A DNA stretch of 64,000 nucleotides, from contig NZ_JABSPA010000003.1 in assembly GCF_013214175.1 (NCBI RefSeq), positions 496,001 to 560,000 of the forward strand. The letters are read 5' to 3'. The translations under genes were made by a program, and so were the position numbers. The notes beneath the pieces were generated by a model that saw only the letters and a list, made by a program, of their open reading frames with translations, ran no database searches and had not been told where the DNA came from. The DNA comes from Colwellia sp. (GTDB taxonomy: Bacteria > Pseudomonadota > Gammaproteobacteria > Enterobacterales > Alteromonadaceae). Below are positions 1 through 8,449 of this stretch, in pieces. How positions within the stretch are numbered: position 1 is the stretch's first letter; each line of letters starts with the position of its first letter.

Positions 1-657
1 CAATTTGATCAACTAAATCAGCTAACAGACTCAAGTGCACAGACTCTGAGTAAAGAGGTTGCTCAGCAGTGGTCGACGCAATATCGTCAAATGAACCCGG
101 CAACTATTTTGAGTATTGATTTCTTAATGATCATTATTTTTCAAATTAGTATCAGTCGCTTTATTGATAAGTTTAAAGCCTTGCCTGCTTTGATTGTCGG
201 CACCGCTATTTTATCGCTGTCTATGTTGATGCAAGGATTTGCTCACGGCATGATTTTGGGTGGTTTGTTAGTAAGTTGCGCTGTAGTGGTTTTTGCTGTT
301 GGTGAGATGATTTCAGCGCCAAAAAGCCAAGAGTATGTGGCAAGTTTTGCCCCCAAAGATAAAGCCGCTATGTTTATGGGGTACTACTTTGTTTCAATGG
401 CATTAGGTAACTTATTTGCCGGTTTACTATCTGGTTGGCTATATGGTTATTTTGCTACCCAGTTATCACGTCCTGAATTGATGTGGGCCATTATTGCCTG
501 CTTAGGTTTTGTCACTTGTATTGGCTTTTATTTATTCAATAAGCACTTTATCAAAGATATTAAAAAGCAGCAGTTAGCACAAAAAGAGCAGTCAGCAGAA
601 CTCTCAACTGAATTATCAACTGAAAAATCAGCAAAGCCTTCAGCAACGGTAGCATAA
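1..657 (+). CDS. MFS transporter, C-terminal part (5' end outside window)
   Basis: The reading frame is open from base 1, so this is the C-terminal part of a longer membrane transporter. It shows at least four or five hydrophobic segments (around DFLMIIIFQISI, ALIVGTAILSLSMLM, GMILGGLLVSCAVVVFAVGEM and LMWAIIACLGFVTCIGFYLF) and the glycine-rich GYYFVSMALGNLFAGLLSGW segment typical of the second half of major facilitator proteins. The tail after about window residue 190 is polar and repetitive (EL/STELSTEK). The late-helix pattern is compatible with a POT-like peptide transporter, which would suit the peptidase genes that follow, but the substrate cannot be read from this fragment. The first ATG in frame is at 91; it is internal, not a start. 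Confidence 0.75.
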   Translation, partial: QFDQLNQLTDSSAQTLSKEVAQQWSTQYRQMNPATILSIDFLMIIIFQISISRFIDKFKALPALIVGTAILSLSMLMQGFAHGMILGGLLVSCAVVVFAVGEMISAPKSQEYVASFAPKDKAAMFMGYYFVSMALGNLFAGLLSGWLYGYFATQLSRPELMWAIIACLGFVTCIGFYLFNKHFIKDIKKQQLAQKEQSAELSTELSTEKSAKPSATVA

Positions 658-672
658 GTAATTAACTATAAG

Positions 673-702
673 AGGCTGTTTATTGCTACAGAGCAACAGC
701 CT
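673..702 (+). terminator. Possible stem-loop terminator after the transporter
   Basis: AGGCTGTT (673-680) pairs with AACAGCCT (695-702) around a 14-nt loop, 16 bases after the transporter stop. No clear U-run follows, so it may be a weak or non-terminating hairpin. Confidence 0.4.
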
Positions 703-758
703 AAGCCTAAAGAAAAGTAGGATTAGTAATTAGTAATTAGTAAATGAAAGAGAAAGTA

Positions 759-797
759 ATGAGTAATATCTATGAGTCATACCTATGAGTAAGAATA
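759..797 (+). repeat. 13-bp tandem repeat across a start codon
   Basis: ATGAGT recurs at 759, 772 and 785 with the units ATGAGTAATATCT, ATGAGTCATACCT and ATGAGTAAGAATA. Each unit offers an ATG, but the 13-base period puts the three in different frames. Only the 785 ATG opens the dehydratase frame; the 772 ATG meets a stop after six codons. Confidence 0.7.
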
Positions 798-1864
798 TAG
801 CGCAAGCCGCTGAAAAATTTGAGCAGTGGCAACCTAATAACAGCCAAGAAATTTTTTTAACTATTAATACCCTTGAGTGTCATACCGGCGGTGAGCCATT
901 ACGCATCATCACTAGCGGTTTTCCTGCCCTTAAAGGCGAGACTATCCTAGCGAAAAGAGATTACTGTAGACAAAATTATGATGATCTTCGTCGAGCATTA
1001 ATGTTTGAACCACGTGGTCATGCAGATATGTACGGCGCTATTATTACCGATGCTGAGCGAGACGATAGTCACTTTGGCGCAATCTTTATTCATAATGAAG
1101 GTTATAGCACCATGTGTGGTCATGCGGTAATTGCCTTAACAAAAACTGCGGTAGAGTCAGGTGTGGTTGCCAGAACCGGTGATGTGACTAAGGTTGTTAT
1201 TGATGTCCCTTGTGGTCAAATACATGCCTTGGCCTACAGCCATAACGATGTGGTGAAACAAGTTAGCTTTCAATGTGTACCGTCCTTTGTTTATGCCAAA
1301 GAGCAAAAAATTCAAGTTGAGGGTATAGGCCTTGTCCAGTTTGACATTGCCTACGGCGGCGCTTTTTATGCTTATGTACAGGCATCACCTCTCGGCTTAT
1401 CACTTATGCCTGAGCAACAAGAAAAGCTTATTGATTATGGCCGTAAAATTAAACAAGCCATTATAGAGTCGACAGCCCCAGAGCTGAGTATTACTCACCC
1501 AACAACCCCAGAATTAAGCTTTTTATATGGGGTGATTTTTATTGATGACTCGCCTAACCAAGGGGTGCACTCTCGCAATGTTTGTATCTTTGCTGATGGC
1601 GAATTGGACCGAAGCCCTACCGGTAGTGGTGTCAGTGGTCGCATTGCCTTACATCATGCAAAAGGGCAGGTTGCATTAAATGAAGCGATTACCATTGAAA
1701 GTATTTTAGCTAGCCCCTTTAGTGTGCAAGCCATTGAGGCACTCTCTTTTGCTGGCTTTGATGCCGTGATCCCCGAAGTGACTGGCGATGCCTATGTTTG
1801 TGGCAAAGGTCAGTGGCTTATTAACAGTGAAGACCCATTGAGATATGGCTTTTTATTGAGATAA
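785..1864 (+). CDS. trans-3-hydroxy-L-proline dehydratase (proline racemase superfamily)
   Basis: Proline racemase-fold protein of 359 aa. The first catalytic position is Cys111 in TMCGHAVIALT. The second, which is Cys in true proline and 4-hydroxyproline epimerases, is Thr279 in DRSPTGSG. In this superfamily the Cys/Thr pair marks trans-3-hydroxy-L-proline dehydratases, which remove water to give delta1-pyrroline-2-carboxylate. The N-terminal HTGGEPLRI signature is present. The reductase candidate at 3261 would use that product, which supports the assignment. The Shine-Dalgarno is weak (a GAG about 8 nt upstream) and the start lies in a 13-bp tandem repeat. An epimerase function is unlikely because of the Thr; dehydration is family knowledge and not shown here. 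Confidence 0.85.
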   Translation: MSKNIAQAAEKFEQWQPNNSQEIFLTINTLECHTGGEPLRIITSGFPALKGETILAKRDYCRQNYDDLRRALMFEPRGHADMYGAIITDAERDDSHFGAIFIHNEGYSTMCGHAVIALTKTAVESGVVARTGDVTKVVIDVPCGQIHALAYSHNDVVKQVSFQCVPSFVYAKEQKIQVEGIGLVQFDIAYGGAFYAYVQASPLGLSLMPEQQEKLIDYGRKIKQAIIESTAPELSITHPTTPELSFLYGVIFIDDSPNQGVHSRNVCIFADGELDRSPTGSGVSGRIALHHAKGQVALNEAITIESILASPFSVQAIEALSFAGFDAVIPEVTGDAYVCGKGQWLINSEDPLRYGFLLR

Positions 1865-1935
1865 TCGAAAGTTAACAAGCGATTTTTTAACGTAGCATAA
1901 ATAGTAAAATTCAAGTCGAATTTTTGAGGAGTATT

Positions 1936-3018
1936 ATGAACTTAGCAACATTACGAGATAAAGTACTGAACAAGCCTTACAGTGCCATGCTGATCTTTAG
2001 TGATATTAATATCAGCTATCTTTCTACCTTTACCGGCCATGCGGCAACAGTATTATTAACCAGTAAGGGTAACTATTTACTGACCGATTACCGTTATTTT
2101 GAGCAAGCTAAAGAGCAAGCAAGCCACTTTAAAGTTATTTGCCGCGATAGAGCCAATCAAAGTTTAGCTTCACTCATTGAAGACCTGCTATTTCAAGATG
2201 ACTGTCAGTGCCTCTCTTTTGAAAGTGAACATATTAGCGTAATGCAATGGCAACAAATTAATCAACAAGTCAGTCAATTAACTAAACTTGGGCAAATAAT
2301 GCCAGTAACTGGCACCGTTGAAGCGCTACGCTTTATAAAGTCAGCCAGCGAAATCGCGTTAATGGAGCAAGCAGCAAAAATAGCTGATACCGCGCTAGCG
2401 ACCATGCTTAACTCGGTTAAAGTTGGTGTAACAGAACGAGAATTAGCTATAGAGCTTGATTATCAAATGGCGCTATTAGGCTCTGATGAAGTGTCTTTTG
2501 CCACCATTTTATTATTTGGCGAGCGCAGTGCTTTGCCCCATGGTATTCCAGGAGATAGGCAACTAAAACTCGGCGATATTATCTTAATTGATTTTGGTGC
2601 TGTGGTTAATGGCTATCGCTCTGATATGACCCGTACCTTTGTTTTTGGTGAGGCAAGTGCAGAGCAAAAACATATCTATCAACTAGTACAGTCAGCCCAA
2701 CAAGCGGCAATTGATGCGGTGAAGGAAGGGGTATTAGGCAGCCACCTTTATCAGCAATCGGCTAAAATATTATCTCATAGCGAATATAAAGAATACGCGG
2801 GCGAGGGCTTAGGCCATGGCGTAGGTTTAGTTTTACATGAGCAACCTTTTATTGGCCCTGATTGTCATACCCCAATTGAAAAAGGCTGCGTTTTTACTAT
2901 AGAGCCAGGTATTTATATTCCTGGCTGGGGTGGTGTGCGTATTGAAGATGACGTGGTGTTAACTGACGATGGTTTAAAAATACTGACCAAGTCACCAAAA
3001 GGTCTTATTGAGCTATAG
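1936..3018 (+). CDS. Xaa-Pro aminopeptidase, M24B family
   Basis: M24 (pita-bread) metallopeptidase of 360 aa with a creatinase-type N-terminal domain (about residues 1-130) and a catalytic domain. All five metal ligands are visible: Asp219 and Asp230 (LIDFGAVVNGYRSDMTR), His294 (GHGVGL), Glu323 (IEPG) and Glu337 (VRIEDDV). It should remove an N-terminal residue preceding proline, or split Xaa-Pro dipeptides, in the cytoplasm. The ATG at 1936 is chosen over an upstream in-frame TTG at 1924 because GAGGA sits 5 nt before it. It lies between the hydroxyproline dehydratase and the imine reductase, 71 bp after the former, so it probably belongs to one proline-yielding unit. Confidence 0.85.
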   Translation: MNLATLRDKVLNKPYSAMLIFSDINISYLSTFTGHAATVLLTSKGNYLLTDYRYFEQAKEQASHFKVICRDRANQSLASLIEDLLFQDDCQCLSFESEHISVMQWQQINQQVSQLTKLGQIMPVTGTVEALRFIKSASEIALMEQAAKIADTALATMLNSVKVGVTERELAIELDYQMALLGSDEVSFATILLFGERSALPHGIPGDRQLKLGDIILIDFGAVVNGYRSDMTRTFVFGEASAEQKHIYQLVQSAQQAAIDAVKEGVLGSHLYQQSAKILSHSEYKEYAGEGLGHGVGLVLHEQPFIGPDCHTPIEKGCVFTIEPGIYIPGWGGVRIEDDVVLTDDGLKILTKSPKGLIEL

Positions 3019-3026
3019 CTCAATAA
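3005..3026. terminator. Palindrome across the pepP-like stop codon
   Basis: TTATTGAGC (3005-3013) and GCTCAATAA (3018-3026) form a 9-bp stem with a TATA loop that overlaps the stop codon. No long U-tract follows, so termination is a guess. Confidence 0.35.
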
Positions 3027-3048
3027 ATTATTAAACGTGCTTATGCAT

Positions 3049-3189
3049 CTGGATCAGGTTCGTCATCCCAGTGGTATTTTTGACTACATGGCTGTAGGTA
3101 CTTAGGTTTGGTCTGGAACCACAAACCTGAATCAGGGATCCAGTGTCTACGTGGCATTGGATCTTCGATCAGAAACCTCGAAGATGACG
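3049..3189. repeat. REP-like intergenic element with nested inverted repeats
   Basis: Several inverted repeats overlap in this 141-bp stretch: CTGGATC (3049-3055) with GATCCAG (3137-3143), CGTCAT (3061-3066) with ATGACG (3184-3189), AGGTTTG (3104-3110) with CAAACCT (3122-3128), and ATCTTCGA (3161-3168) with TCGAAGAT (3178-3185). It is richer in GC than the surrounding spacer. The layout is typical of a dispersed palindromic repeat, but no second copy was found in this window, so the repeat status is inferred from structure. Confidence 0.6.
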
Positions 3190-3260
3190 TTTACAGCTAA
3201 CCCCTGAGTTAACAACATAACCATTTTATTAATAGCATTAACAGAGAATAGAAGATCACT

Positions 3261-4211
3261 ATGAAAATTATTAGCGCCGATCAAGTTCACCAACACCTTA
3301 ACTTTGACGAGTTAATTCCATTACTAAAAAATAGTTTTAGTCGCCCATTTAGTATGCCGCAACGTCAGGTTCACTCACTTGTTCCAGAGCAAAGTGATAA
3401 TCATGATGCTTTTGCCTTATTACCTTCATGGAATGAAGACGTGATTGGCAATAAAATGTTCACTTATTTCCCGGACAATGCTGCTAAGCACGACCTGCCA
3501 GGATTATTTTCTAAAATCATGTTGTTTAAACGCCAAACCGGTGAGCCACTAGCGCTAGTTGATGGTACCAGTGTTACTTATTGGCGAACCGCGGCTATTT
3601 CAGCCTTAGCCAGTCAGTTACTTTCTAGAGAAAACAGCCAGCATTTAATGTTGTTTGGTACCGGTAACTTAGCTAAGTATTTAGTAAAAGCACATTTAAC
3701 TGTACGAGAGATTAAAAACGTGACTCTATGGGGGCGTAACAGCGAAAAAGTGAATGACTTGATTAGCGAATTTACCGCCTTGTATCCAGCCGTTACTTTT
3801 ACAGCCAGTGTTGATGTTAATGTTGAGGTGGCCAATGCCGATATCATTTGCTGTGCCACAGGCGCTAAAACACCATTATTCGACGGTAACCTTGTTAGTG
3901 CCGGTTGTCATATTGATTGTTTAGGTAATCACATGAAAGATGCCCGAGAGTGCGACACCACCACAGTCACGCGGGCTAGAGTATTTGTTGACAGCCTAAC
4001 CAATACTTTAAACGAAGCCGGTGAATTACTGATGCCTATTGCCGAAGGTGCTTTTAACAAAGACGATATTGTTGGCGAGTTAGCTGATATGTGTAAAACA
4101 CCATCATTACTACGCCAGTCAAATAATGAAATAACGTTATTTAAGTCGGTAGGCACAGCAATTAGTGACTTAGTTGCCGCATATCGCGTAGTAGAGAAAT
4201 TGGCTGATTAA
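3261..4211 (+). CDS. Delta1-pyrroline-2-carboxylate reductase (ornithine cyclodeaminase/mu-crystallin family)
   Basis: Protein of 316 aa from the ornithine cyclodeaminase/mu-crystallin family. It has the family N-terminal substrate region (NKMFTYFPDN, near residue 73), a dinucleotide-binding loop LMLFGTGNLAKY near residue 130, and a second Rossmann segment ending in ADIICCATGAKTPLFDG. Many members are NAD(P)H imine reductases, not cyclodeaminases. The trans-3-hydroxyproline dehydratase two genes upstream makes reduction of delta1-pyrroline-2-carboxylate to L-proline the best call. An AGAGAAT stretch lies upstream of the ATG. It follows a 242-bp spacer holding a palindromic element, so it may have its own promoter. 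Ornithine cyclodeaminase or alanine dehydrogenase activity remains possible. Confidence 0.8.
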   Translation: MKIISADQVHQHLNFDELIPLLKNSFSRPFSMPQRQVHSLVPEQSDNHDAFALLPSWNEDVIGNKMFTYFPDNAAKHDLPGLFSKIMLFKRQTGEPLALVDGTSVTYWRTAAISALASQLLSRENSQHLMLFGTGNLAKYLVKAHLTVREIKNVTLWGRNSEKVNDLISEFTALYPAVTFTASVDVNVEVANADIICCATGAKTPLFDGNLVSAGCHIDCLGNHMKDARECDTTTVTRARVFVDSLTNTLNEAGELLMPIAEGAFNKDDIVGELADMCKTPSLLRQSNNEITLFKSVGTAISDLVAAYRVVEKLAD

Positions 4212-4246
<35 letters not shown>

Positions 4247-4298
4247 AAATAGCTAAATATTGATGTCGATAGAAAAAGCTAATACTCATAGCAATCAT

Positions 4299-4337
4299 AA
4301 AAGGCGCTAATTTTATAATTAAAGTTAGCGCCTTTTT
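4299..4337. terminator. Rho-independent terminator after the reductase gene
   Basis: AAGGCGCTAA (4301-4310) pairs with TTAGCGCCTT (4325-4334) and is followed by a T-run; A residues on the other side would allow it to work from both strands. Confidence 0.85.
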
Positions 4338-4767
4338 CATTTGTATTAATATGATAAATCTAATCTCCTGAATTGAACAAGGTTGGTCTACATAGTTGAT
4401 TACTACTGTGAGGTATTGATTAAAGGTACCGCTATGGGTGCTACTTACAAGTCAAAATCATCCCCACTAGCGGCCACTTAAATACGAAAGCTGAGCTAAG
4501 GCCGAAGGTAATCCAATCTACATGTTTTGCTCTTTTATAGGGTGATACAAGGCTTACTGTCAATACATCCATTTTTTAATTATCTAACCCCTTAAATAAC
4601 CACAGGTAAAAGAAAAATCAAGGCGAAAATAAAGGGTCAGAATACTTGATTACAGAACTGTTTTATTGTGAACTTTTTTTTATAAAGTGTTTTGTGGGGA
4701 TTCGTCAGAAACAGTCACTTTGAATACATCTTAAAGATATCAAAGCATTCTGTTAGAATAATAGGTA
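4338..4767. other. Gene-free spacer before the RNA helicase
   Basis: About 430 bases with no supported gene, RNA or repeat. The stretch near 4630-4660 (AAAGGGTCAGAATACTTGAT) resembles sequence often seen near REP-associated transposase genes in related bacteria, but nothing else of such an element is visible. The promoter of the helicase should lie here; I could not place it with confidence. Confidence 0.4.
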
Positions 4768-4791
4768 TTGATTAAAGAATACCGAGGCAGC

Positions 4792-6000
4792 ATGTCAGAA
4801 TTCAAAGAATTTTCACTTTTAGAGTCAATTATTGACCGCGTTAATCTTAAAGGCTATAAACAGCCGACACCGATCCAAAAAGAATGTATCCCAGCGCTTA
4901 TTAATGGCAATGACCTTCTTGGTATAGCGCAAACAGGAACAGGAAAAACTGCGGCCTTTTCATTGCCTATTATCAATAATTTTGGGCGAAATAAAATAGA
5001 TATCAAAGCTAAGAGCACACGTTCGCTCATACTAACGCCCACTCGAGAGCTTGCCTCGCAAATAATGCAAAACATTGATGACTACGCTGAGGGGTTAGGG
5101 CTTAAAACTAAGGTTGTTTATGGTGGTGTCGGAAGACAAGCTCAAGTTGACTCTATCGCACTTGGACTTGATATTTTAGTGGCCACCCCTGGCAGGTTAT
5201 TGGATTTAATTGAAACGGGCGATATAAATTTTGCGGCGTTAGAAGTATTTGTATTAGATGAAGCCGACACCATGCTTGATATGGGGTTCTTTAACGATGT
5301 TCAAAACATCATATCTAAATTGCCAAAAAACCGACAAACACTATTGTTTTCAGCGACTATGCCTGCTGAAATAGAAATACTTGCAGAAGCCATATTAACG
5401 GATCCAACAAAAATTCAAATTACGGCTGAAACGGTTACTATCGATTTGGTTAATCAAAGTGTATACCATCTTGATAAATCGAATAAAATATTTTTGCTAT
5501 TTAATATTCTGGAAAAACCTGAATATGAAAAAGTGCTCATCTTTTGTAAAACAAAGTATGGCGCTGACATCATTGTTAAAGCACTAGAAAAAGCATCAAT
5601 AACAGCCGCTAGCCTCCACAGTGGTAAGACACAAGCAGTTAGGGAAGAAGCGTTACAAAACTTTAAAGATTCTAATTTAAGAGTATTAGTTGCAACTGAT
5701 GTTGCTGCTCGTGGTATTGATGTTGATAATATTACGTTAGTTATTAACTATAACCTTCCTGAAGATCCAAGAAACTACATACATCGTATAGGGCGAACTG
5801 CTCGTGCTGGGAAAAGTGGCATGGCCATTTCATTTGCTGTAGAAAATGATATAAGGCAATTAACGAATATTGAAAATAGCATAGGGCAAGTCATTCCGGT
5901 TGTGATTGAACAGCCTTTCCATAAAGAGTTTTCAAAAGCACCTATACAAGTCAAGAAAAAGGTTAAAAAAACAAATAGAACAAGAACAAAAAAAAGATAA
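4792..6000 (+). CDS. DEAD-box ATP-dependent RNA helicase, RhlE-like
   Basis: Complete two-domain DEAD-box helicase of 402 aa. In order it shows the Q motif (GYKQPTPIQ), Walker A (AQTGTGKT), PTREL, TPGR, the DEAD box (VLDEADTMLDMGF), SAT, and in the second domain RGIDV and HRIGRTAR. A short lysine/arginine-rich tail (KKKVKKTNRTRTKKR) replaces any longer RNA-binding domain. It should unwind short RNA duplexes in ribosome assembly or mRNA turnover, a need that grows in the cold. The ATG at 4792 is preferred over an in-frame TTG at 4768 because CGAGG lies about 5 nt before it. A cold shock gene follows 289 bp downstream. RhlE versus DeaD/SrmB cannot be settled from motifs; the short tail favours RhlE. 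Confidence 0.9.
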   Translation: MSEFKEFSLLESIIDRVNLKGYKQPTPIQKECIPALINGNDLLGIAQTGTGKTAAFSLPIINNFGRNKIDIKAKSTRSLILTPTRELASQIMQNIDDYAEGLGLKTKVVYGGVGRQAQVDSIALGLDILVATPGRLLDLIETGDINFAALEVFVLDEADTMLDMGFFNDVQNIISKLPKNRQTLLFSATMPAEIEILAEAILTDPTKIQITAETVTIDLVNQSVYHLDKSNKIFLLFNILEKPEYEKVLIFCKTKYGADIIVKALEKASITAASLHSGKTQAVREEALQNFKDSNLRVLVATDVAARGIDVDNITLVINYNLPEDPRNYIHRIGRTARAGKSGMAISFAVENDIRQLTNIENSIGQVIPVVIEQPFHKEFSKAPIQVKKKVKKTNRTRTKKR

Positions 6001-6289
6001 GGACAGGCATAAATTAGCCAATTAAAGGTTTTCAGCAAGACTACAAATATCACCTCATCTCATGATGCGTTAGACGTGTCTTTCTTTATGGTGAAGAATT
6101 GTTCACCTGAGTTACTTGTTATTGCGCAAAAGGTGGCTAATATGAAAAATAAACAAGGTAAACAAGGTAAACATCGTTAATCAGCAATACAATTTGCAGC
6201 TTAAGGTGGCATAATTACATTCAAAATCTGATTTTGTAATGGTGATAGCAAATCAGAATTATATTTTCACCAAAAATAAAGAGAATGTT

Positions 6290-6496
6290 ATGAGTAAAGG
6301 TATAGTTAAGTGGTTTAATGCAGATAAAGGTTTCGGATTTATTACTCCAGAAGACGGAAGTAAAGATTTGTTTGTTCATCATTCAGAAATTCAGTCTGGC
6401 GGTGATTATGCAACATTGGCTGATGGCCAAGCAGTTGAATATGAAGTCGGTCAAGGACAGAAAGGCCCATGTGCAAATAAAGTTGTTGCTGTTTAA
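6290..6496 (+). CDS. CspA-family cold shock protein
   Basis: A 68-aa single cold shock domain starting [21 protein letters not shown]1 (KGFGFI) and RNP2 (LFVHHS) are intact, so it should bind single-stranded RNA and DNA and act as an RNA chaperone. The start at 6290 gives the family's usual length; an upstream in-frame ATG at 6239 would add 17 residues with no family counterpart. The long spacer upstream (6001-6289) leaves room for a structured cold-shock leader, although I did not find a convincing cold box. An inverted repeat follows the stop codon. Confidence 0.95.
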   Translation: MSKGIVKWFNADKGFGFITPEDGSKDLFVHHSEIQSGGDYATLADGQAVEYEVGQGQKGPCANKVVAV

Positions 6497-6511
6497 GCCG
6501 TAGCACATAAC

Positions 6512-6554
6512 AAGCAAGTAAGTGGATGCGTTACACGCACTCACTTACTTGCTT
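6512..6554. terminator. Strong hairpin after the cold shock gene
   Basis: AAGCAAGTAAGTG (6512-6524) is perfectly complementary to CACTTACTTGCTT (6542-6554), with GCGT/ACGC able to pair inside the loop. It starts 15 bases after the stop. There is no long U-run, so it may stabilise the 3' end and not terminate on its own. Confidence 0.6.
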
Positions 6555-6748
6555 ATACGTTATCGATAGAAAAACCAACTCAAATCCGCTTCACCACCTA
6601 AATCCCTAATGTCGTCTTTTGGTAGAAGTGAGCCTTAGCTTTTAACCATTGAATAGTGAAAAATAGTTCACTGCTAATTACTTATTGGTGCACATTGAAC
6701 TTGTGTCAGTACTTGCTCAATACTGGCAAGTGATAAATTATCTGAAAT

Positions 6749-6874
6749 TCATTTGGTCGCTGTGATTAGCGCCTGACTTGCCATAACCCCATCAGCAATG
6801 AAGTAAGCAGCCAAAGCAAAGGTATAGCTCAAAGCAGTTATTAATGGTTTTGTCTTGTTCTTATTATCACTCAT
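6749..6874 (-). CDS. Small ORF of 41 aa with one hydrophobic segment, doubtful
   Basis: In the gene-free stretch 6497-6980 the only thing seen beyond the hairpin is a short minus-strand frame beginning MSDNKNKTKPLITALSYTFA, followed by an alanine-rich hydrophobic run like a signal sequence. There is no good Shine-Dalgarno and no conserved mature part. It could be a decayed secreted or RiPP-like precursor, or chance. I do not assign a function. Confidence 0.2.
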   Translation of the reverse strand: MSDNKNKTKPLITALSYTFALAAYFIADGVMASQALITATK

Positions 6875-6980
6875 TGAAAGCTTTATTTGCTTATTATAAT
6901 TACTATTTTGGCATTGTCTGCATCGCTCTCTTGAGAGCTAATTTCAAAAGAGCTAACTTCAAAAGAGCGATTCAGCTTAG

Positions 6981-8210
6981 CTATTCCTCATAGCCAAAAG
7001 GATTGTCAATAGTGTGAGCAGGCTCACTAAACCATTTTGGTCCAGACTCTGTCATGTAGAAATGATCTTCTAAACGCACACCAAATTCGCCATATAGGCA
7101 CAACATAGGTTCGTTAGAAAAACACATGCCAGCAGCTAATGGCGTTTTATCGCCTCTCACTAAATAAGGCCACTCATGAATGTCTAAACCTACGCCATGA
7201 CCAGTACGGTGTGGTAACCCTGGTACTTGATAATCTGGACCATAACCTTGAGTTTCAAGGTAGCCGCGCGCCGCAATATCTACCGACTCACAAGGTAAAG
7301 AAATCTTGGCCGCTGCAAAACCTTGCTCTTGCGCAGTTTTTTCATGTAACCATACTGCGCGTTGTTTTTCACTGGCTTCACCAAAGACATAGCTACGGGT
7401 TATATCTGAGTTATATCCTTGCACTAAACAACCCGTATCGATTAACACCATATCGTTTGTATCTAGGGTCTTTGGCACTTTTACCCCATGTGGGTAGGCG
7501 GTATCTTGACCAAATAATACGATACAAAAAGAGGAGCCTTTTGCTGCTCCCAATTTGATATGGGCTTGATTGATAAAAGCAGTTACCTCAGCAGTGCTGA
7601 TACCCACTGTTAATATTTTGGCTACGGCGCGATGTACAACCATAGTCATGTCTTTAGCACGCTGTAATAAAGCGATTTCACTGGCTGATTTGATCATTCT
7701 ACAACCGGCGGTAATACCCTTGCTACTGGTGAAGTCTAACGACAGGTTTTGTGCTTTGGCAGCATTAATCATACCGTCAACGGCGAAAAAGGCGGTAGAT
7801 TCATCAATGGCAAAGGTGCCTTGAGTAATACTCATCTTTTTCAAGGTATTAATAACTAAGTCATAAGGTGATTCATGTTCGTGCCAGCTAGCAACCTCAG
7901 CTTCAATCTGCATAAAACCAGACAGTGTGCTTACTTCGAACCAGGGAGCTATATAAACTAACTCACCTTCCGCCGGTAATATTGCGCCAACTAAGCGTTC
8001 AGAGGCATACCAAGCTGTACCGGTAAAATAGGTTAAATTAGTGCCCGCATTGATATATAAAGCGCTAATGTTTTGTGCACGCATTAGCTGTTGTGCTTTT
8101 GTAATACGCTGTTGATATTCACCTAATAAAATAGGCGTGATATCAGTTGTCATATCGGTTAATTTACTTAATTCTAATTCGGCTGTAGAGCCACCAATAC
8201 CAATGGACAT
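6981..8210 (-). CDS. M24 family metallopeptidase (Xaa-Pro dipeptidase/aminopeptidase type)
   Basis: Protein of 409 aa with a creatinase-type N-terminal domain (about 30-175) and a pita-bread catalytic domain. Metal ligands are complete: Asp258 and Asp269 (LIDTGCLVQGYNSDITR), His338 (RTGHGVGLDIHE), Glu367 (SNEP) and Glu381 (VRLEDHF). It is only distantly like the other M24 enzyme at 1936, so the two are not a recent duplication. Substrates could be proline dipeptides or a modified amino acid, since some M24 members are creatinases or ectoine hydrolases. The first 20 residues look like an unstructured extension, and a later start is possible. Its upstream region holds a MITE-like insertion and, beyond that, two adjacent palindromes. 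Confidence 0.8.
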   Translation of the reverse strand: MSIGIGGSTAELELSKLTDMTTDITPILLGEYQQRITKAQQLMRAQNISALYINAGTNLTYFTGTAWYASERLVGAILPAEGELVYIAPWFEVSTLSGFMQIEAEVASWHEHESPYDLVINTLKKMSITQGTFAIDESTAFFAVDGMINAAKAQNLSLDFTSSKGITAGCRMIKSASEIALLQRAKDMTMVVHRAVAKILTVGISTAEVTAFINQAHIKLGAAKGSSFCIVLFGQDTAYPHGVKVPKTLDTNDMVLIDTGCLVQGYNSDITRSYVFGEASEKQRAVWLHEKTAQEQGFAAAKISLPCESVDIAARGYLETQGYGPDYQVPGLPHRTGHGVGLDIHEWPYLVRGDKTPLAAGMCFSNEPMLCLYGEFGVRLEDHFYMTESGPKWFSEPAHTIDNPFGYEE

Positions 8211-8243
8211 ATTATATTTCCTTTAAACTATTTACTTTATGTA

Positions 8244-8401
8244 ATGCCATTTCATTAAATTATTGCTCACTTGTGCGGGTTAAAATACTCCATGTCAGCG
8301 TTGCTCTCAATCCCAATAGCCAGCTATTGCTTAATCGAGCGCCTTGCCCTGATTTGTTTTTCCTATGCACAACAAGATCAAAACCTTAATGAAACGGGTA
8401 T
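8244..8401. mobile_element. MITE-like element, family A, copy 1 (158 bp)
   Basis: The ends are imperfect inverted repeats, ATGCCATTTCATTAA (8244-8258) and TTAATGAAACGGGTAT (8386-8401). Read on the minus strand, the whole unit aligns base for base over almost its full length with 49022-49180, including the internal palindrome around AATAGCTGGCTATT. It has no ORF, so it would need a transposase in trans. It lies 34 bp before the M24 peptidase start. Confidence 0.85.
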
Positions 8402-8449
8402 GAGTTATATTTTACTGATTACTTAGGCTTACTAAAAGTGATCTGCTAT

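Noticed and set aside
6088..6180. 30-codon ORF (MVKNCSPELLVIAQKVANMK) between the helicase and cold shock genes
   Set aside because: No convincing ribosome site or family; the repeat AAACAAGGT near its end looks like slippage. It might be part of a cold-shock leader, but there is no evidence.
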